A stretch of 64,000 bases of DNA from Pontibacter akesuensis (GTDB lineage Bacteria; Bacteroidota; Bacteroidia; Cytophagales; Hymenobacteraceae). This document shows, one piece after another, positions 1 to 7,943 of the stretch. Each line of letters begins with the position of its first letter. Within the stretch, counting starts at the first letter, position 1. The stretch spans positions 248,001 to 312,000 of the forward strand of contig NZ_CP014766.1 of NCBI RefSeq assembly GCF_001611675.1. The letters are read 5' to 3'. Below the pieces are notes generated by a model. The model searched no databases. It was not told where the DNA came from and saw nothing but the letters and a program-made list of their open reading frames with translations. The position numbers were made by a program, and so were the translations under genes.

Positions 1-484
1 AGTGGTAACTTTCCAGCCAATAGTACTTGCCGTTTGGCTCCAGAATGGTAGGGTGTATGTGGGCTGGTGAGGACCTGTCGGGGTAGGTGCCCGGCATCAA
101 GGTGTAAAAAGTATACGTGCCATCGCTGCCGGTTTTAATCCAGCCCCGGATGTAGCCATGCCGTTTTGCCCATCCTGTTTCAGCCCCTGTGGTGGGGTAT
201 ACTCCGCTCTGGTCGGTGTGGTAAATGTACAGAACAACGTCTTTTGCTGGCGTTTTACCGTCTGGCATATAGATAGTTCCTGTCACCTTGAGCTTTGCTC
301 CGGGCGTGTTAAAGCCCGGCAGCGTATCAACTGCGCTTAGCTTTTTATCGCCAAATTCAAAAACGGCCTCACAGCCCTCACAAGAACCGCCAACTAACCT
401 TGCTTCGGCCTCCTTCGTGCTCTGCGCCTGTGTACAGGAGCTTATACAAATCAGAGAAATCAGAACATAAAGCATTCTTTCCAT
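1..484 (-). CDS. Intradiol ring-cleavage dioxygenase-like lipoprotein (3' end outside window)
   Basis: The minus-strand frame is open from an ATG at 482-484 to the left edge, giving the first 161 residues. It begins with a lipoprotein signal (hydrophobic stretch, then ISSC with the lipidated Cys at residue 17), so the protein should be exported and membrane anchored. The middle and end match the protocatechuate 3,4-dioxygenase beta-sandwich fold: a conserved pattern HTDQSGVY, then RGWIKTGSDGTYTFYT, PGTYP and PAHIH, where the Tyr and the His residues correspond to iron ligands of the family. Such exported dioxygenase-like proteins are common in Bacteroidetes; their substrates are mostly unknown, so catechol cleavage is not assured. 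The C-terminus is missing. Confidence 0.8.
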   Translation of the reverse strand, partial: MERMLYVLISLICISSCTQAQSTKEAEARLVGGSCEGCEAVFEFGDKKLSAVDTLPGFNTPGAKLKVTGTIYMPDGKTPAKDVVLYIYHTDQSGVYPTTGAETGWAKRHGYIRGWIKTGSDGTYTFYTLMPGTYPDRSSPAHIHPTILEPNGKYYWLESYH

Positions 485-643
485 AGCCGTTTATACTGAG
501 GGTACCACTCGCTATCCGACATTCATATCATCCGTGCAACAGCCAATATATATCAGCACGATCATTCAGCGGAACGTGCACCACCATACTACTTTGCTCT
601 ACAGGCTCAGTACTTACTTAGCAGTACTTACTGATGTAAACGT

Positions 644-708
644 AAAAAAAGCAGCGCAGAGGCGATGACGCGCATGAAAAATTCGCGTCATCGCTTCCGC
701 GCTGCTTT
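644..708 (-). terminator. Strong intrinsic terminator (minus strand)
   Basis: Two 25-nt arms (648-672 and 684-708) pair with only two mismatches around an 11-nt loop, and read on the minus strand the stem is followed by a run of seven T (plus-strand A at 644-650). It lies 7 nt after a stop codon (715-717) that ends a degraded frame and upstream of the dioxygenase-like gene, so it looks like the surviving end of a decayed minus-strand operon. Confidence 0.7.
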
Positions 709-858
709 AATTTGCTACGATAGTGTAAAAATAACTGGGTCGCCCCTGATATCGCTTAATTAAGCTGTACGACCAAAGACAAATACGAGCAGGAAGCCTT
801 CTCTCGAAGCACTAAAATCCGGTGGTAGGAGCTTATTTCAAGTCAGTGGCAACCGCAG

Positions 859-1038
859 TTACCTTGTGCTCCCGTATCCATTCAATTCACCTGCGGTAGG
901 GGTTGGTGCCAGCACTTGCCGGCGCCGTTAGATCCCGGCAGGCCATACATGCCTGCCGGGATAGTCAGGGAAGCTTTCTTTAAGGCCTGCACACCATTGG
1001 GATAGGTTTTGAGATGTTCTTGAAGAGTAATTTCATAG
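859..1038 (-). pseudogene. Remnant of an ABC transporter ATP-binding protein
   Basis: Read on the minus strand from about 1038, one frame gives EITLQEHLKTYPNGVQALKK followed by a stretch ending in AGMYGLPGSNGAGKC. This is recognisably the N-terminus of a Bacteroidetes ABC ATPase through the Walker A motif (normally GPNGAGKST). The ATG at 1034-1036 is in a different frame, the Walker A Ser/Thr is replaced, and after a deletion of about a dozen codons a shifted frame resumes with PTAGEL and stops at 859-861. No Walker B, signature or downstream ATPase sequence follows. A short open tail (about 760-717, ending GDPVIFTLS) may be the end of a neighbouring decayed gene; that part is a guess. The gene is clearly broken and the call rests on reading the motif by eye. 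Confidence 0.7.
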
Positions 1039-1633
1039 TTTTATTTTGTGGTTCTTTCTTGCTCTATCCAGATAGTGGTGTGACAGGCGCCTTAAGTATG
1101 GGAAAGGTGCGCAGCTTCGGGCTTGGCTTCAACAAAATGTGATGAACAGGGCAAAAGATGTGACGAGTACGGCCTGTGCTGGCTGCTCAAACAAATCCTC
1201 CGGTTCCAGGAAACCAGGCATGAAAAAAGGCTGGAAGATGTAATAACAGCAGCAAAAATGGGTATAGCACCTTACCACAGCGTGCCTTTGCCGGATCACA
1301 ATGGCTTCACAATGCTTTCACATATAACCCTCTGGCGGTAAAACGCCTGGTGCCGCTGCGCCTGCACAGCCTTTAATCCTGCTGGTGGTGAAGTTAATCC
1401 CGTATGTAATCAGGCAAGTTATACTTTGCCGCCTGCTATTTTACTATCTCTTCCTTTTTTTAATCCTAAGTATCCCATCCCGGATTAAGCTATAAATACT
1501 TATTTACCAAGTATATAATCTTATTTATTCAACCCTCTATAGTCCTATAAGTATAAAATTATTTTACCGCTTTTGCTAGCGCGTAATTAGATGTCTTTAA
1601 CAGACGGATATTGTAGAGAAAGAGAGACTGCTT
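1039..1633. other. Intergenic stretch, no convincing gene
   Basis: A 72-codon frame at 1123-1341 opens only with TTG and resembles nothing recognised. From about 1440 the sequence becomes AT-rich and presumably carries the promoter of the esterase-like gene, but no box is clear enough to call. Three copies of the AAGTATA/TATACTT heptamer lie here (1420, 1509, 1549). Confidence 0.4.
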
Positions 1634-2953
1634 ATGAAAAAGATACACCTATTCCCGTTATTGTTCACACTCGTATTTTTCTCCTGCTCAGTAGGCGAAA
1701 GTGACAAAGATGTAGAGGATGTAGCAGCCATCCCCGCTGAAGCGATGCATGCTTTGGAATCAGATGCGGACCTGGATGTACTGCTGCATGAGATAGGAGA
1801 TGCCCGACTTGTTTTGCTTGGAGAAGCGTCGCATGGAACATCGGAGTTTTACACCTGGCGAGCACGGATAAGCAGAAGACTGGTGGAAGAGAAAGGCTTC
1901 AAAATCATAGCCGTGGAGGGAGACTGGATGGATACTTACCCGCTCAACAATTACATCAGAGGAAACAGCAACTATACTTCGGCTGAGGCAGCTTTGAAGG
2001 AGTTTGACCGTTGGCCAACCTGGATGTGGGCGAACAAGGAAATCGCTGAGCTGGCGGAATGGCTGCGCGCTTATAACCAGGGCAAAGCAGCCAACGCGCA
2101 GGTTGGCTTTTACGGGTTGGATGTGTACGGGATGTGGGAATCGCTGGAGGCAGTGCAGGCGTACCTGCAACAAACGGATCCTGCCGCTGCCGAAAGTGCC
2201 CGGCAAGTGCTAAACTGTTTTTCCCCTTACAGCCAGGACGAGATAGCCTACGCCCGCGCCACCCTTACCTCATCCGACAACTGCGCAGACGAACTGGCTA
2301 AACTGCTGGAAGACGTGCAGCAACGTGTGGCTGCTGAAGGAGCTAAGCAGGAGGCAGCCTTTAACGCCCTGCAAAACACCATGGTAGTCGTGAATGCCGA
2401 AAACTACTACCGTACCGCCGTCCGTAGCGACGCGGCCTCCTGGAACATCCGGGACAGGCACATGACAGGTACCATCGAAAGGCTTTTGGCGCACCATGAT
2501 CCGGACGCGAAAATTATTGTGTGGGAACATAACACGCACGTAGGCGATGCACGCGCGACCACCATGGTGGAAGAAGGAACAGTGAATGTGGGGCAACTCG
2601 TGCGGGAGCAGTATGGGCCTGAGAACGTATGTATTGTTGGCTTCGGTACATATACCGGAACCGTGCTTGCTGCACCGAGTTGGGGAAGCCCGGTGCAGGT
2701 AATGAAGGTGCCCCAGGCAAAGCGGAATTCCTGGGAGTGGATACTGCACAACCAGGAACCACCAAACAAGCTGATTTTCCTGGATGCGCTCGGGCAGAAC
2801 TCTTTTTTCCAGCGGCGCATCGGCCACCGTGCCATTGGGGTAGTGTATAACCCGAATGCAGAAAGCGGAAATTATGTGCCTTCGGTATTACCCGATCGCT
2901 ACAATGCCTTTGTTTTCATAGACAGAACAAAGGCGCTCCAACCGCTACCATAA
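1634..2953 (+). CDS. Erythromycin esterase family lipoprotein
   Basis: This 439-residue protein has a lipoprotein signal ending FFSC (Cys18), so it is probably anchored in the envelope. The body matches the erythromycin esterase (EreA/EreB-like) superfamily along its length: LLGEASHGTSEFY near residues 61-73 contains the Glu and His that form the active-site pocket of the family, AVEGDW follows, then WPTWMW and GFYGLDVYG in the middle and the WEHNTH motif near residue 298. True Ere enzymes hydrolyse the macrolide lactone ring, but most members in environmental Bacteroidetes have untested substrates, so resistance should not be assumed. It is a single gene with its own terminator and no resistance neighbours. 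Confidence 0.85.
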   Translation: MKKIHLFPLLFTLVFFSCSVGESDKDVEDVAAIPAEAMHALESDADLDVLLHEIGDARLVLLGEASHGTSEFYTWRARISRRLVEEKGFKIIAVEGDWMDTYPLNNYIRGNSNYTSAEAALKEFDRWPTWMWANKEIAELAEWLRAYNQGKAANAQVGFYGLDVYGMWESLEAVQAYLQQTDPAAAESARQVLNCFSPYSQDEIAYARATLTSSDNCADELAKLLEDVQQRVAAEGAKQEAAFNALQNTMVVVNAENYYRTAVRSDAASWNIRDRHMTGTIERLLAHHDPDAKIIVWEHNTHVGDARATTMVEEGTVNVGQLVREQYGPENVCIVGFGTYTGTVLAAPSWGSPVQVMKVPQAKRNSWEWILHNQEPPNKLIFLDALGQNSFFQRRIGHRAIGVVYNPNAESGNYVPSVLPDRYNAFVFIDRTKALQPLP

Positions 2954-2979
2954 AATTAATTTAGTGTTTTTTATACTTC

Positions 2980-3016
2980 GAAAGCCCCCTGAACCTGTAT
3001 TCGGGGGGCTTTCTTT
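2980..3016 (+). terminator. Intrinsic terminator of the esterase-like gene
   Basis: A 10-bp perfect stem (GAAAGCCCCC at 2980-2989 with its complement at 3004-3013) is followed by a short T-rich tail, 27 nt after the stop codon and between convergent genes. Confidence 0.75.
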
Positions 3017-3069
3017 GTGGGCATGGGTGCAGAGCTTTTACAGTTCTTAAGGAGTCTCTGATTTAAGGG

Positions 3070-4191
3070 TTATTCAAGTGCAGCTGTCAGATCCCGCGCC
3101 AGGTCGTCCACATGTTCTATTCCAACAGATAGGCGCAGCATGCCATTGGTTATTCCCTGCTCCAGCCGTTCCTGTTCGGTCAGGCTGGCATGGGACGAGG
3201 TGGCGGGCTGGCAGATGGTACTGTCCACCCCACCCAGGCTTAAAGCAGGCACAATCAGTTCCAGCTTGTCCAGAAACTGCTCGGTCTGCATCGGGTTCTT
3301 TAGTTCGAACGAAAGCATCCCCCCGAATCCACCTTTCATTTGCCTGGCAGCAACAGCATGGTTGGGGTGCTGCCGGAGGCCAGGATAGTACACTTTTTGC
3401 ACCTGTTCGTGTACCTGTAACACCTCGGCCAATTTCATGGCGCTGGCGTTCTGCTTCTCCACCCTAAGTGCGAGTGTCTTTAGACTGCGCTCAATCAGGT
3501 AACAGTCCAGGCCATTCAGGCTGCCCCCATAGTTGAGGGCGCTTTGGTAAATAACGTCTTTTAGTTTATGTGAGGTGATGACAGCTCCAAAACACAGATC
3601 GTGGTGCCCACCCAGGTACTTCGTGCCGCTGTGCACCACCATGTCGATGCCCAGCGGGATTGGGTTTTGATTGATAGGGGTAGCAAACGTGTTATCCACC
3701 ACAGTCAGCAGCCCCTTCCTTCGGGCTATAGCGCCGATTGCCTCCAGATCAACGATGGCAAGCAGCGGATTCGAAGGCGTTTCCGTGTAGATGAGCTTTG
3801 TGTTCTCCTTCACCATCTGCTCAATGTTACCCATAGCAGCATGGGGCACAAAATCGAAAGCAATGTTATACTTGGGGAATTCCTCTACCACCAGCTTCAT
3901 GGTGCCGCCGTAGATGTCCTGCGAGAACAGGACATGATCCCCGGCTTTGAGAAAGGAGAAGAGCGCCGTGGCAATGGCCGCCGTTCCAGAGCTAAAGATC
4001 ATGCCCGCCTCCCCCTGCTCCAGTTTGCAAAGCTTGTCCACTATGGCAAGCTGGTTTTCAGTGTTGTAGTTTCGGGGGTATAGAATTTCGTCATAGCCCC
4101 GGTACCGGTTTGCGGTGGAGGTATAAACTGGTGTATTGACTCCCTGGTGCTGTTGCCGGTTGTGGACGCAGTTGGTTTCTTTGCTGTACAT
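3070..4191 (-). CDS. Cystathionine gamma-synthase/lyase-type PLP enzyme
   Basis: Member of the Cys/Met-metabolism PLP-dependent enzymes (373 aa from the chosen start). These cytosolic enzymes do gamma- or beta-elimination/replacement on homoserine esters, cystathionine or methionine. Visible motifs: SSGTAA (phosphate binding, about residue 68), VVDNTFATP with the cofactor Asp at 166, and SGTKYLGGH with the Schiff-base Lys at 191. The ATG at 4191 gives MYSKETNCVH, the usual family start; an upstream ATG at 4242 would add 17 atypical residues. It is the last gene of a probable operon with RidA 113 nt upstream and an SDR gene, which makes sense because RidA clears reactive enamine/imine products of PLP enzymes. 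Which reaction it performs cannot be told from sequence alone. Confidence 0.85.
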   Translation of the reverse strand: MYSKETNCVHNRQQHQGVNTPVYTSTANRYRGYDEILYPRNYNTENQLAIVDKLCKLEQGEAGMIFSSGTAAIATALFSFLKAGDHVLFSQDIYGGTMKLVVEEFPKYNIAFDFVPHAAMGNIEQMVKENTKLIYTETPSNPLLAIVDLEAIGAIARRKGLLTVVDNTFATPINQNPIPLGIDMVVHSGTKYLGGHHDLCFGAVITSHKLKDVIYQSALNYGGSLNGLDCYLIERSLKTLALRVEKQNASAMKLAEVLQVHEQVQKVYYPGLRQHPNHAVAARQMKGGFGGMLSFELKNPMQTEQFLDKLELIVPALSLGGVDSTICQPATSSHASLTEQERLEQGITNGMLRLSVGIEHVDDLARDLTAALE

Positions 4192-4304
4192 AAGGTTCAG
4201 GTAAATACTGTTGAGAATTTTGATAGCGGGCGGGCGGCACAAGCACAGGTGGCAATGAGGGCTTTGATTGACTACTGCGTTCTGTTGGTGTGCATGTTTG
4301 CTGC

Positions 4305-4769
4305 CTATACTTCCACCTCCAGGGTCACCTCTATTTCTACGGCAATGCCACCCGGCAAAGAGCCCATTCCGACAGCTGAGCGCACATGCTTCCCTTTCTC
4401 CTCAAAAACCGCAAGTATAAGATCTGAAAACCCGTTGATCACTTTGGGATGATCCGCAAATTCAGGTGCCGCATTCACCATTCCCAGCACCCGTACAAAC
4501 CGCTTTACACGGCTTAAATCACCCAGTGCCCGCTTGATGGTTGCCAGCACACAAATCCCGGCGTTGCGGGCTGCTTCGTAGCCCTGCTCTACAGTAAGGC
4601 CCTCTCCCACTTTGCCCACGTCAATGGGGGTTGGTTTCCCGCAGAAGCTGTGCCCGGACAGGTACAGCAGGTTTCCCACCTGCACATGCGTGATGTAGCT
4701 GCCAATAGGATCAACAGGGGCAGGAAGTTCTATTCCGAGGTTCTTTAACCGTTCTTCAGGATGCAGCAT
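4305..4769 (-). CDS. RidA family (YjgF/YER057c/UK114) enamine/imine deaminase-like protein
   Basis: The 154-residue protein fits the RidA fold: PVGSY-like segment (PIGSYITHVQVGNLLYLSG), a central helix with GYEAARNAG and the C-terminal EIEVTLEV strand. It belongs to the longer subgroup with the VRSAVGMGSLPGG loop rather than the classic subgroup with the catalytic Arg in a VRV.VA motif, so the exact deaminase activity is uncertain. RidA proteins hydrolyse reactive 2-aminoacrylate and related imines made by PLP-dependent lyases. The gene lies 47 nt downstream of an SDR gene and upstream of just such a PLP enzyme on the same strand, which supports a shared transcript and a damage-control role. 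The start at 4769 is an ATG. Confidence 0.85.
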   Translation of the reverse strand: MLHPEERLKNLGIELPAPVDPIGSYITHVQVGNLLYLSGHSFCGKPTPIDVGKVGEGLTVEQGYEAARNAGICVLATIKRALGDLSRVKRFVRVLGMVNAAPEFADHPKVINGFSDLILAVFEEKGKHVRSAVGMGSLPGGIAVEIEVTLEVEV

Positions 4770-4816
4770 AGCGCTTTATATGTTGCTATTTATACTTCAG
4801 TTATTAAAGAAACACG

Positions 4817-5605
4817 CTACATCGAACGGTGCTTCAGTGTCCGCTCCCGCAGTGCTGCAAAGTTGGCTACAGCAAACTCGTCTATTTTCTGTGGCTCCAG
4901 GAAGTTAGTTTTGATCTGCTCTTCCCGCTGCTTTCCACCTAGAATAACATTTATCTCCTTGTTCAGCAAGCCCTCCACTGCAGCCCGGGCTACATCATCA
5001 GCCGAATCCATGTCGCCTACAACGGCTGTTTTCATCATGTCTGTGTCCGTTGCCGATGGGTAAACGGTCATCACGTGCAGCGGGTACTGGTGTAATTCCC
5101 GGCGCATGGCATCAGAAAACTGTCCTACGGCCGCCTTAGTCGCGGCATACACACTGTAAAACGGCATGGCAATGTAGCCGTACCCCGAAGAAACATTCAT
5201 GATGGCGCCTGCTTCGCTCTTTTGAAGCAGCGGAAGTGCCTTTTTGGTAAGCAGGATCAGGCCTGTAACGTTAATGTTTATCTGATTTATAACATCTTCG
5301 TCGCTTACCTCATGTAACAGGCCGGCACTTACCACACCGGCATTGTTGATCAGGATATCCAACTCCCCCCAGGTTTCCGTCACTTCAGAAACCACCCTAT
5401 CCAGGTCCTCCACTGAGGCAACGTTTCCTTGTATGGGCAGGAAATTAACGTTATCAAATTCAGACTGCAGTGCCTCCAATGGCTCTCTTCTTCGTCCTAC
5501 CACGGCAATGTCCTGCACGCCCCGTGCTGCCAGTTCTTTGATGAGAGCCTTACCTATACCAGCGCTGCCACCCGTAATCAATACTTTTTTGTTTTTAAGA
5601 TCCAT
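4817..5605 (-). CDS. Short-chain dehydrogenase/reductase (SDR)
   Basis: A classical SDR of 262 residues, soluble and NAD(P)-dependent. The Rossmann glycine motif TGGSAGIG is at residues 11-18, followed by an Arg-rich VGRRRE loop that suggests NADP(H) preference, NNAG near 86-89, the catalytic Ser in NVSSG and the YAATK (YxxxK) pair near 156-160. The substrate is unknown. It is the first gene of a minus-strand set with RidA and a cystathionine-synthase-type enzyme. An inverted repeat lies directly upstream of the start codon (5607-5638). Confidence 0.85.
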   Translation of the reverse strand: MDLKNKKVLITGGSAGIGKALIKELAARGVQDIAVVGRRREPLEALQSEFDNVNFLPIQGNVASVEDLDRVVSEVTETWGELDILINNAGVVSAGLLHEVSDEDVINQININVTGLILLTKKALPLLQKSEAGAIMNVSSGYGYIAMPFYSVYAATKAAVGQFSDAMRRELHQYPLHVMTVYPSATDTDMMKTAVVGDMDSADDVARAAVEGLLNKEINVILGGKQREEQIKTNFLEPQKIDEFAVANFAALRERTLKHRSM

Positions 5606-5606
5606 G

Positions 5607-5638
5607 CGTTCTTTCTTTAGCTTGTAAAGAAAGAAACG
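5607..5638 (-). promoter_or_regulatory. Hairpin abutting the SDR start codon
   Basis: CGTTCTTTCTTTA (5607-5619) and TAAAGAAAGAAACG (5625-5638) pair with one extra base around a 5-nt loop, ending one base from the ATG of the SDR gene. In the mRNA it would fold over the ribosome entry region. Function inferred only. Confidence 0.35.
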
Positions 5639-6121
5639 GCAAGCTGAGGCTATGAGTTATACTAACAGGCGCAACAACCGGGTAATTGGCTGCCACTAGG
5701 TATTTACCCACTCCGCCCGGTATTAGATGCGATTGCCTGCAGCCCACCTGTAGCAAGTGCGGCTTTATGGTATTTGCGCGGTGCAAGTACGGATTATTGC
5801 CCATAGTGTTAGTTACCGCAAGCTATTCCCCGTATCTATGTTTATGCAATTTAGCAGAAGGAAGGCATTACTTTCTTTTTGCTTGAAGAATGCAAGACAA
5901 AGGAGGGTCACCTGGTTGGGTGCTGAGGATGGCCCTCCTTCTGTCTGCTCTTCAAAGTGCCTGCAACCCCAGCGGTTAATTCTCCAACAGCTATTTCTCC
6001 AAATCATTTCCTCACCAGAGATCTCAGACCACAGCCTTGTTGCCGAAAAGTAAGGAGCAAGTGCGGAAGTATGAGTGGTTTTTCTAAAAATTTCTCAGGC
6101 TATTCTTACAGCCAGGTATAA
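5639..6121. other. Intergenic region between divergent genes, with one copy of a dispersed repeat
   Basis: Separates the SDR operon (minus) from the alpha/beta hydrolase (plus). Frames found here do not look coding. It contains a 23-nt sequence at 5916-5938 that recurs inverted at 16092-16114, bounded here by complementary AAGGAGGG/CCCTCCTT arms. Confidence 0.5.
5900..5940 (-). repeat. Dispersed hairpin repeat, copy 1
   Basis: The 23-nt core TTGGGTGCTGAGGATGGCCC-TCC at 5916-5938 is the exact reverse complement of 16092-16114. Outer arms AAGGAGGG (5900-5907) and CCCTCCTT (5933-5940) can pair. It sits in non-coding DNA and looks like a small non-autonomous palindromic element. Confidence 0.5.
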
Positions 6122-6982
6122 ATGGCGTACAGGTATAGCATGGAAATACTGGTAACAAACCGAGGCACAACTTTGTACACGCTTCTTTTCCCAAACCCCG
6201 GGAAGGAAACGGTCATCCTGTTGCATGGCGGGCCGGCCGCTCCAGAAGACCTGGGGCCGGTGATCGATTTCCTGGCCCCGCATTATCAGGTGATCTACTT
6301 CCACCAGCGTGGTACACGCAAGTCCCCCTGCCCCGCTGACAGCTATTCCATGAAGGAGTATGTAGCAGACATAGACAGCATTGCCGCCCATTTCAGCCTG
6401 CAGCAGTTTCATCTGTTCGGACACTCCTGGGGCGGCCTCTATGCGCAAATATACGCGGCACAAAGCCCAAACAGGCTGTTGAGCGCCTTCTTGTGCAGCC
6501 CCGCCTCCGGCACAGGCAAGCAATGGGCTGAAACAGTGTTGGAGATAGCAGACTTCAACAGGAAGAAAAGCAGCCTGCCGGAAATCCTGTCACTGGGGAA
6601 AGATGCCGCACTCGGCCTGCTGGGCAATGATGAAGCCTATAAAGAATTTCAAACTCAGTTTGCGCGCAACTGCAACAAGGGCTACGAGGTCAGCAACACA
6701 GTTCCGGTATACGTGGAGTTACTGAGTGCCACTGCGATCAACAGTACCGTAAAGGAAATTCTGCGCTACCCCATACTTCCCAGGCAGCCACATCCGGGAT
6801 ACAAAATCACGATCACATACGGCGACGATGATATCTACGGGGACAGCCCACGGTATGTCCGGGAAAGGTATCCCACGGCCACAGTTGCCATCATTCCGCG
6901 CAGCAGTCATTTCCAGTGGCTCCACAACCCGGAGGCGTTTTTCCATGTGCTGGCCGCGCATTTTGATCTCCAGGTTGCCTGA
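6122..6982 (+). CDS. Alpha/beta hydrolase, proline iminopeptidase-like
   Basis: The 286-residue protein has the features of the alpha/beta hydrolase fold close to prolyl aminopeptidases: the oxyanion-hole motif HGGP at residues 35-38, the strand YFHQRGTRKS, the nucleophile elbow GHSWGG with Ser102, an acid in GDDDIYG near 238 and the catalytic His in SSHFQW near 261. It lacks a signal peptide and is probably cytosolic. Substrate unknown; the HGGP motif suggests peptides or small esters. An in-frame ATG at 6140 would give a tidier N-terminus (MEILVTNRG) and may be the true start. It is a single-gene unit. Confidence 0.75.
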   Translation: MAYRYSMEILVTNRGTTLYTLLFPNPGKETVILLHGGPAAPEDLGPVIDFLAPHYQVIYFHQRGTRKSPCPADSYSMKEYVADIDSIAAHFSLQQFHLFGHSWGGLYAQIYAAQSPNRLLSAFLCSPASGTGKQWAETVLEIADFNRKKSSLPEILSLGKDAALGLLGNDEAYKEFQTQFARNCNKGYEVSNTVPVYVELLSATAINSTVKEILRYPILPRQPHPGYKITITYGDDDIYGDSPRYVRERYPTATVAIIPRSSHFQWLHNPEAFFHVLAAHFDLQVA

Positions 6983-7049
6983 AAAACAGCGGGCATACAG
7001 CCCAACCCTTATCTGATGGTGCCTAAGCTGTGGCAGAAAATCTGTATTT

Positions 7050-7084
7050 GTATCGACAAATTAAACTAAATTTCGATACATTTG
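7050..7084 (+). promoter_or_regulatory. Promoter with overlapping inverted repeat, DsbA-family gene
   Basis: TACATTTG at 7077-7084 matches the Bacteroidetes -7 box TAnnTTTG exactly and lies 37 nt before the ATG. It is overlapped by an inverted repeat with GTATCG at 7050-7055 and CGATAC at 7074-7079, extended by AAATT/AATTT inner arms, which would suit a dimeric repressor. A TTTG at 7047-7050 is further upstream than the usual -33 spacing, so only the -7 box is well supported. Confidence 0.45.
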
Positions 7085-7120
7085 TTTATACAAGTATCAC
7101 ACAAACAACGAACGACAGAC

Positions 7121-7831
7121 ATGAGCAAGCAGAAAATAAAAATAGACATTGTATCTGATATCAACTGCCCCTGGTGCTACGTGGGCGAGCAGCGCCTGAA
7201 AAAGGCTATTGCCGCTACTGAGGGTACGTATGAGTTTGACATCAACTTTAAGCCGTTCGAGCTGAATGCCAGCATTCCGCAGGAAGGCGTAGACAGAGTG
7301 GAGTATTTCAAAAACAGCTATGGCCCTGGCATCGTTTCACAGCTCGATACCATGAACCAGCGCATGACCGACGCAGGCACAGAAGAAGGCATACAGTTCA
7401 ACTTTGACAAGCTGCCACGGGTAAATAACACCTTTAACGGCCACAGACTTATTTGGCTGGCTGATCAGCATGGTGTGCAGAAAGCCGTAGCCAATGCCCT
7501 TTTCTACAGCCACTTTACCGAAGGCAAAAACATGAATGATACGGCAGTGCTGAAGGAGGTAGGTATAGCCAATGGCATTCCGGCAGAAAAGCTGGAAGGA
7601 TTTTTTGAGGGCGAGGAAGGAACAAAGGAAGTGCGCGCGCTGGAGCAGTGGGCTCAGGCATCCGGCATCACGGGTGTACCCGCTTTCATCATCAACGACA
7701 AGTACCTGGTGAGCGGCGCCCAACCGGCAGCCACCTTCCTGAACGTATTTTCGGAGGTTGCGCCCAAGGCACCCGCTTTTGAAGAAATTAAGACGGAGGG
7801 AGACAGCTGCGGCATCGACGGCAACTGCTAA
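7121..7831 (+). CDS. DsbA family (FrnE-like) thioredoxin-fold oxidoreductase
   Basis: A 236-residue DsbA-type protein with a CPWC redox motif (Cys16, Cys19) right after the first strand and the conserved cis-Pro region GVPAFIIN near residue 186. It has no signal peptide, as in cytosolic FrnE/2-hydroxychromene-2-carboxylate-isomerase-like members that reduce or isomerise disulfides under oxidative stress. The C-terminus ends SCGIDGNC, two further cysteines that may be a resolving or metal-binding tail. The ATG at 7121 is preferred over an upstream TTG. It has its own promoter with an operator-like palindrome and is closed by a perfect hairpin terminator. Confidence 0.85.
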   Translation: MSKQKIKIDIVSDINCPWCYVGEQRLKKAIAATEGTYEFDINFKPFELNASIPQEGVDRVEYFKNSYGPGIVSQLDTMNQRMTDAGTEEGIQFNFDKLPRVNNTFNGHRLIWLADQHGVQKAVANALFYSHFTEGKNMNDTAVLKEVGIANGIPAEKLEGFFEGEEGTKEVRALEQWAQASGITGVPAFIINDKYLVSGAQPAATFLNVFSEVAPKAPAFEEIKTEGDSCGIDGNC

Positions 7832-7853
7832 ACCCTATACATATTACCTATAC

Positions 7854-7893
7854 CACAAGAAAAGGCCGGACAAATGTCCGGCCTTTTCTTGTG
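7854..7893. terminator. Bidirectional terminator
   Basis: A perfect 19-bp stem with a 2-nt loop (7854-7872 and 7875-7893), with T-rich ends in both directions, sits between convergent genes (DsbA-family and the outer-membrane protein). Confidence 0.85.
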
Positions 7894-7943
7894 GGTTATT
7901 TCTCACTTAAACTTTTTTTCCTACAACTCCTTCGGCAGTTGTG

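Noticed and set aside
1123..1341. 72-codon plus-strand frame
   Set aside because: Opens only with TTG after an upstream stop, no recognisable motif, Cys-rich odd start; not enough to call a gene although it overlaps nothing else.
1634..2953. Calling the esterase-like gene a macrolide-resistance determinant
   Set aside because: Family match only; environmental homologues have untested substrates and no resistance context is present.
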